A stretch of DNA of 64,000 nucleotides from Venturia oleaginea (Eukaryota > Ascomycota > Dothideomycetes > Venturiales > Venturiaceae), in NCBI GenBank assembly GCA_013176395.1, contig JABMLP010000014.1, positions 1,302,001 through 1,366,000 of the forward strand, read 5' to 3'. Of this stretch, positions 58,087 through 64,000 are shown in pieces (within the stretch, counting starts at the first letter, position 1; every line of letters starts with the position of its first letter). Under the pieces are notes generated by a model. The model was not told where the DNA came from and did not search any database. It saw only the letters and a list, made by a program, of their open reading frames with translations. Made by a program: the position numbers and the translations under genes.

Positions 58087-60561
58087 AATTTGCACTCCCA
58101 GTTTTTACGGATTTTTATCGTTGTCGCCTTCTATCACTATCGCACCTTCCCTGGATGGAACTCATCATCGGGCCTGTTCCTGGATGGACTCCTCACCGGA
58201 CGTTCACTTGCTATTGCACCTCGGTCGTGAATACTTTGGTTTCCATTCACATGGCTGATTGATAGGACTCTTTTCTCACAGACTGTGGCATTTGCGTGGT
58301 GTTAATCACAGGTGAGTCATTCTTTTTCTCTTCGTTATTATGATCGTAGTTGACCTGGACGCCTCCAATTAGTCACGAGGGTACTGTCGCCATTGTGAGG
58401 CTGTTGTGGCACAAGATGCTGCTTCTTTGCAACGGATTTCTTCTTCTAACGTTGTTCCTCCGCCACCAGAAAGTCCGGAGATCGTGTTCATTGCGTCGAA
58501 TGAGGTGATTCGAGTCACTACAAGCGCGTCCGAAGAGATGTGATGTCTCACGCACGACGTGAAGTTAGGAGGGAGTATCGTTGTATGCTGTTGTGATGGA
58601 TTGTGCTCTAACTGTACAAATTATGGAATATGGCATGTGTACAGAGAAGAGAGCTGGGGCGTGTAGGAGAATGGTACGATGTGGGTGGTATATGCACTTT
58701 CAGAGGCGCAAGCACATCTTTGGCACGAGTGGTGGCTGTTATGATTGTGGACATTTGATGAAAAATGGTAGACTCCTACAGCACGTCGCTGATGATCGAT
58801 GCATGGCGTAGCGTTGCATTGCATTTTAGGCGGATTACTACTTTTTTGATACCCACGATACAGCTACGGGACGGGAGGGACCTACACTGAAATGAACATA
58901 GTTGACCTCGAACTTCGAATCTCAACACCCGCGAACTTGTCGTTTCTGCCGCGTTGCTATGTGTTAAGACTTGCTCTCCAATCCAGCGTGTCTGGCTATC
59001 GTTCTAGGCAAATTTTCTGGTACTTGTGCAGAATGTAAGATACGGGACAAGGTTCGGAAATTTGGACTCATGCTATTCTTCTTTTTTTCTCCTTCTTTTG
59101 TGAAACCATTCTTCTCTTGAGGAAGAAGAAGGTAGAGGATTTGGACGAGGGGGAATTGGGAGGGTTTGGAGCCTTTGTGTAAGGATGTTTGGAATAGGGG
59201 GTGGGGGGAGTTTGTGACGATGATCACTTTTTCTAAAGTTGGTAAGGAAAGGAGGAGGGGAGAGAAGGGTAGGGATGGATTCATTGGGGTTGGAGATGGA
59301 GTTGGAGTGGGGAGATGGATGAATGGGTAGATGAGAGTGAAGACTACATTATTCGACGAGATGTGTATTCTGATTCCGAGTATCCTTGAGCTTTCGATAC
59401 TTGGGGGAAGAACTTGTGGTGAAACCGTATTCAAGAGCTGGAAATTGGCCCGGCTCGACTTATACTCCTACTCATGTTTGAAGCGAATTTGAAAAAAAAG
59501 AAATAGAATGTCAAAAGGTGGAGGAATCGTCATTTAGAGAATGTTTTTCCTCACCTGACACGAGCTAGACATGGACACAGGCAAGAAGAACAGAAGTCAA
59601 GTTTCAGGTTCCAACGGCGAGCCCCTGATCCTCCTGAATTGATTTTGCTCTTCCGCGGGGAAAAATCGCAGCGAGCCAGCCTTCACGCGAGGTATCGAAA
59701 TATCCACCCATCATGAAAAAAGGACCAACGTCTGTACCACATATCTATCGCACATTCCCACTCCCAAATGATCCAAATATAGCACTGACATGATTGTCCA
59801 CCCCTCTATCGCAACAAAATACACGGTACATGCCTTTCTCATAATTCCCGTTTTTTTTCATCGCGATCCCAAATCCCACATTAAGATGGGACAAATCCCT
59901 TCGATTACTTAAAAACCCCCGCTCCTCCACAGAAACAGCAAACGTGAAAAGAAAAGAAAAGCGGGTATTACAATCGTCGCACACTGGTAATTCTGTAGTC
60001 CGTGCATAAATACACCCTTCAAGCTCCCAGAGCTGAGCTGGGGGAAAAAGCAAAAAGTGCAAGAAGAATAGTTTGCAGACGCGGAAACTCTCAAGAGTCC
60101 GGCCTTGTAATGGTATCATAGCGAATGTGCGCAAAGTTAGATGAAAAATTGAAAAAGTAGGCGAGAAGCAGGCCACCACTGGCCGAGGATCGTCGGAATT
60201 TGGTGGTAGGGAGGGGCAAGCCATTTTGCTGGACAACGGAGGATGTCGAAAGTCTTTGTCGCCAGACAGATTAAGTAAAGAGACAACAAGCAAGGAAATT
60301 AAAACAAAGGTGGTGTTGGCCAGTTTTGGCCGTCGGATCAGAGATGTGGAAAGTGTCGCCGGTTGGCGTTAGTGATCGACAAAGGAAATGTGTAATGAAC
60401 GTATTGGGTATCGTTGTAGTACATCCGGTAGGACAAAATGAGTGTGGTGGTCTGGCGATGTGTCGTTTGAAATCCTCGTTTCCCTTGGGCTTTGGCCGCC
60501 TGCTCTCTCTCCACGAGAATGCAAGCACGATGACTGCTTTGAGGTGGTGTTTGGTCGGTTC
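58087..60561. other. intergenic region without a supported gene
   Basis: Contains the possible last exon of the DUF2293 gene (58373-58543), then ~2 kb with no convincing gene. Minus-strand ORFs at 58964-59434 and 59745-60293 lack domains and look like chance frames or 3' UTR of the next gene. Confidence 0.45.
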
Positions 60562-63369
60562 TCACGCCAACTTGGGCGTTGCGGTGGACGGTCTTGATGG
60601 GTGCGATCCGGATCGCTTAGGTATGTCGCATAGTCTTGCACTACTACCGTTGATACTCGGCACATGCGATTTTCCTAACTTGACATTGGTGGCGCGTTGC
60701 ATGGGACTCTCCTCCATCGGCGTCTGACCATCCGAAGGAATGTCGTCTCCGTCATTATCAAATTCTTCTTTAGCGGGCGACCCTTGTGGAGTAGGATAAT
60801 CATCCTCCGGTTTGGATTCTCTGAATTGATTCAACAGTCCCTCCCTGGACTTGACTCGGGGGTCGCGATGGATCACGGTTGGCTGTCGACTAGCACCCGT
60901 ATGCATGGTGGTGTCGCCCTCCTGCTTGGGTCGTAGAGGAGTCCGCAGCTCGCCCTCAGAATCTGAGACGCCGGTACTGTGCATCGCCATTGCATTGCTG
61001 CTGGCCCTGTGGCTCATACCCATGGCGACCGAAAGACCTGATGGGTGGTTCTCGCCAGGACGGTGATTCATCTTACGGAAATATTCATCGTCCGACATTC
61101 CGAGCTCCTCAAACGAGCCGGTGAAGTCATCCGCTGCTCGGCTGACTGATGCAGTCCCTGTGCTACTGTGTCTGCGTGCCCGAGAAGACATTCGATATGG
61201 CCTTCCAGACAGCCAAGAACCTTCCGAATCAACCGAGGCAAGAGACGTAGACATGGGAATAGAGGCTCTGCCGCCGGAGACGGGTGAATCGGTGCGGCCT
61301 TGGCCGAGTTGTTCCAGATACGGGCTGCTCACGCTGCGTGATGAGCTTTCCGTGTGGATGGTCGTAGGAATACTGAATCCTCGGCGGGCAGCAATCGCCC
61401 TGGCACCTGGGGGCATATCCATAGGCGAGCTCACACGCGAATCGGGTAGAGAAACGGGCGATTCAGGTAGGTCCTCCCTGAATTTCGACATTGTTCGGAC
61501 TGGTGTGGCATTGTTTGAGCGGAAAGGGCTGCTGGCATGCGATGGGGGTTGATGTAGATGGGCGGGTGGGGGAAGACGAGACATCGACTCTCTCGAAGTA
61601 TTCGAGAAGGATCTTTCGGATGCCACTATTTGTCGGTCGGCCACAGCGAAGGACTTTCTTTTCTCTCTTCTGAAAATCGAAGACCACATTCCTGACCTCT
61701 TCCTCTCTGGAATAGGAGGGAGTGAGGTCTGGTCAGAAGGCTCAGGTTCATCACCCAACACTTTGCTGATCTTCGCAAAATCTCCAGATCCCACATCCTC
61801 GCCCAGGACTTTGGAAGCCTTGCCACGATCGCCAGGATAAACGGGAGACATTCGTCCTGTTGCATAAGCCATAGCACGTGCTGTTGCTAGATCAAGTCCC
61901 TCCACTTCCATAGGTGTCTCAAAATCAGAGAATGGCGTTTCTGCTCTGAACTCATCTGCATCAACATCAGAGCTAAGCAACGGCATGCGTGGAATGTCAT
62001 GGCGTGTATAATAGCTGTAATGCTCGGGGTGGTGAACTTCCGAAGGTAGCAACGATTCTGGTACAGTTTCGTCAACGTCCTCCATATGGAAGGTTGGCAC
62101 TTCTTTGGCCTCAGGGACCTCTGTATGGATGACCTCAGGGACTGCTACTGCTGCCGCTACTGTCACGATGCCCAGACCAGTCTCCTTCATGATTGGGGAC
62201 GTCACTGAGCCAGCGTCTGACTGCTGCTCTTGTAGCTCACGCAATCTCTGCCTCTCTGCCTTGCGTTCAAGCTTCAGCTGAGCACGCTCTTGTTCAGCCT
62301 TTCTCTTCTTTTCGGTCCTCCTTTTGTCTCGCTCCATGACCTCACGCAGCTCTGAAGCATCGAGATCATCTGCCAACGAGTCTATCCGCGCTCGCTCCTG
62401 AAATCCATCCCTAGTATTGGCAGCGACGATGGCTTTTGCTCGCGACTCTCCTCTGCTCGCCTGTTTATACATTGCCTGTCCTTGCGAATATGGTGTGTGA
62501 TATACGCTGTATCGAATGGTAGGTCGGGGAGCAACGATATCAAAAACGCTGAGGCGGTAGTTGCGCGGAGCTGAGGTGCCTGACATGGATGAATGGACCG
62601 AATCTTCGAGGGGCAGGGATATATTCGAGACGGGTCTTTCGAGATGCCTATTCAATCCACTCCGTGCTCTTCTGCTCTCCCTTCTCAAGAATCCATTGGA
62701 ATCGATCGGGTCTGATTTTCGGGCTATCGAAATCGGCGCACCCATGGCTCGAATCTCCTCTTCGCGAAGATGTTCATCCTTGCGTTTCTTTGTTGACCGG
62801 CGCTTCGTGAGTGGCCGGTCGTCTGCGGCTCGTTTGTTGCGGCTCGGGTTGCGCTGCAGCTTCCCGTGTCGTGGTTTCTCGGGCGGTAAAGATTGGTGAA
62901 GAGGTGACTCAGGATTATTATTCATGTCCCAATTGTATGGAATCTCTGTCGTGCCTCCGGTTTGTGCGACTTGCAGTAAATGAGGGCTCGTTCTCAGCTG
63001 CCTGTTGTGAATGTCCTGCTCCTCACTCGTCGCGTTGTCGGCAGTGCCCCGTCGTCTGCCAAAGTGGGAGCCCATGGCAGCAGAGGATGGCGAGAGGGGA
63101 GCCAGGGGAGGTGTGTGTAGGTCCTTCTCTTTCAGTTCGTCGTCCCTGATGTTGTTCGGATTTCTCTGAGAAGTCCTGGGTCTCGCCACTGTCGGAGCTC
63201 GCGGTCGGGAAGGGCGTCTCTTTGACAGTTTCCGCTGGGAGTGTGGATTTATATCGGCGGTGGGATTCGGCGCATGTGGACCACGCTTCGTCGCGGGTTG
63301 GCTTTCGACGGGCTCAGGGCCGGCCTGCTTAGGATGGCGCTTTCGGCGTGAGGACAACCACCAAGTCAT
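60562..63369 (-). CDS. long disordered fungal protein of unknown function
   Basis: Single open frame of 935 aa from ATG at 63369 to TGA at 60562. I do not recognise a domain. The N-terminal ~200 residues are very basic (RRKRHPKQ, KRRPSRPRAP, TKRRSTKKRKDEH). A charged probable coiled coil lies at about 335-385 (VMERDKRRTEKKRKAEQERA, RKAERQRLRELQEQQ). The rest is Ser/Pro-rich with acidic clusters and RRxS-type phosphorylation sites, for example YRMSSRARRHSSTGTASVS followed by FEELGMSDDEYFRKM, which looks like the most ordered piece. A short hydrophobic run (GIVTVAAAVAVPEVI, ~400) is too weak to call a membrane helix. No introns needed. Probably a nuclear or cell-cortex regulatory protein, but that is a guess from composition. 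Confidence 0.75.
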   Translation of the reverse strand: MTWWLSSRRKRHPKQAGPEPVESQPATKRGPHAPNPTADINPHSQRKLSKRRPSRPRAPTVARPRTSQRNPNNIRDDELKEKDLHTPPLAPLSPSSAAMGSHFGRRRGTADNATSEEQDIHNRQLRTSPHLLQVAQTGGTTEIPYNWDMNNNPESPLHQSLPPEKPRHGKLQRNPSRNKRAADDRPLTKRRSTKKRKDEHLREEEIRAMGAPISIARKSDPIDSNGFLRRESRRARSGLNRHLERPVSNISLPLEDSVHSSMSGTSAPRNYRLSVFDIVAPRPTIRYSVYHTPYSQGQAMYKQASRGESRAKAIVAANTRDGFQERARIDSLADDLDASELREVMERDKRRTEKKRKAEQERAQLKLERKAERQRLRELQEQQSDAGSVTSPIMKETGLGIVTVAAAVAVPEVIHTEVPEAKEVPTFHMEDVDETVPESLLPSEVHHPEHYSYYTRHDIPRMPLLSSDVDADEFRAETPFSDFETPMEVEGLDLATARAMAYATGRMSPVYPGDRGKASKVLGEDVGSGDFAKISKVLGDEPEPSDQTSLPPIPERKRSGMWSSIFRREKRKSFAVADRQIVASERSFSNTSRESMSRLPPPAHLHQPPSHASSPFRSNNATPVRTMSKFREDLPESPVSLPDSRVSSPMDMPPGARAIAARRGFSIPTTIHTESSSRSVSSPYLEQLGQGRTDSPVSGGRASIPMSTSLASVDSEGSWLSGRPYRMSSRARRHSSTGTASVSRAADDFTGSFEELGMSDDEYFRKMNHRPGENHPSGLSVAMGMSHRASSNAMAMHSTGVSDSEGELRTPLRPKQEGDTTMHTGASRQPTVIHRDPRVKSREGLLNQFRESKPEDDYPTPQGSPAKEEFDNDGDDIPSDGQTPMEESPMQRATNVKLGKSHVPSINGSSARLCDIPKRSGSHPSRPSTATPKLA

Positions 63370-64000
63370 GCTGGTGTCGATTATGTTTTGGTGTCGTGGA
63401 GCGGGAGAAGTTGGTGGTCAGCACCAGCGTGGCATCCTGTCCTGGAGATGTCGGAGAATTTCGAATTGATTTTCCAATAGAGACTTGTGTCACTTGTCGG
63501 CGTCCGCTATGACTTTATGCCAACGTTGCAAGGGTGCAGATCTGAGGGCCAAAACGGTCGTCGGAGGGGCGACCAACCTTGCTTGTTTCGTACAGATTTG
63601 AGGTGCGCGGCGCGTCTGCGTCTGCACCTTCTATCGATTGTGTGCGCCGAACACAGTCGCTCGCGCGGATGCAGGCACAGCAATGGGTTTCACCGACATG
63701 GGCTTCACTGGCATTCGCTTCACTGAGCAGGCAGGCGACGGGAGAAACGAGACTCTGGACGCGATGAGATTTGCAGCGCTTTAGCAGGGCGGGGCACTAC
63801 TGCTACTGGGTGACCAATTCGTATACGGGAGAGGGCTGTCCATATCAAATGCAATCAACCCTACCTATACCGTCTATCTTTTGGATACGTCAAAAAGTGA
63901 CAGGAAGACAGGCGTTCGAGACACACAACGTTGTCTGTACCGAGCCTCTCCTGTCTCTCGTCTCCTATCTCTGTGCTGGGGTCATAACATGGATACTATT
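63370..64000. other. upstream region of the 63369 gene, no gene seen
   Basis: Probable promoter and 5' leader of the minus-strand gene. Contains short repeated CACCGACATGGG/TTCACTG-like words near 63690-63730, but no coding signal. Confidence 0.4.

Noticed and set aside
58964..60293. minus-strand ORFs of 156 and 182 aa
   Set aside because: Low-complexity composition, no domain, position fits intergenic or 3' UTR sequence.
1..64000. tRNA or rRNA genes
   Set aside because: I looked for A-box/B-box pairs with cloverleaf potential and rRNA words but saw none I could support; a tRNAscan-SE run would settle it.

Overview
The window is nuclear DNA of a filamentous ascomycete (Pezizomycotina-type). 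The host genes have several short introns (mostly 45-60 nt, with GT..AG ends and CTAAC/CTGAC branch sites) and encode fungal versions of tubulin cofactor D, the third subunit of DNA polymerase delta, a CCDC25/DUF814 protein and DUF1763/DUF2293 proteins. I cannot fix the genus from the sequence.

Layout. 1-748: 3' part of a Tc1-like transposase gene. 3136-4841: secreted FAD-dependent oxidoreductase (five exons). 5510-6319 (minus): unknown repeat-containing protein. 7394-46909: one continuous block of nested transposons, about 39 kb. 47094-51214 (minus): tubulin cofactor D. 51394-52850: POLD3/Cdc27, divergent from cofactor D across about 180 bp. 53398-54548: CCDC25-like gene. 54830-55216 (minus): DUF1763-like gene with unresolved 5' end. 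56419-58086: DUF2293 gene. 60562-63369 (minus): long disordered protein of unknown function. The remaining stretches hold no gene I can support.

The nested block can be ordered from target-site duplications (TSDs). A CACTA (tnp2) transposon on the minus strand was split by a Ty1/copia element (TSD AGGAG); removing the insert rejoins the transposase reading frame. The copia 5' LTR was then invaded twice by a LINE-like element with an (ATCA)n tail, in opposite orientations, making a 3.3 kb palindrome. To the right, a chromovirus (Gypsy-1) sits in an inverted LTR of its own family (TSD CATGC). Then come copies of a second chromovirus, Gypsy-2: copy B (minus) split by copy A (plus, TSD CAGGA), and LTR F holding element E (TSD TCAAA), which in turn holds copy D (plus, TSD GTATG). 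A solo LTR (TSD GTAGC) closes the block.

How the elements seem to work. Gypsy-1, Gypsy-2 and E all have a primer-binding site that lies 1 nt after the 5' LTR and is complementary over 11-12 nt to a site inside their own LTR just downstream of a TATA/CT-rich promoter, which is the arrangement of self-priming Tf1/sushi elements. Gypsy-1 and Gypsy-2 also share a hairpin right at the gag stop codon, with the same AAGTCG loop and compensatory stem changes, placed where gag must shift -1 into pol. Element E is a mosaic: LTRs, leader and 3' end are Gypsy-2-like, but its gag/pol body comes from a different Gypsy family. Its matching TSD suggests it moved as a mosaic. Gypsy-2 copies A, B and D are nearly identical with open frames, so this family was active recently and shows no repeat-induced point mutation.
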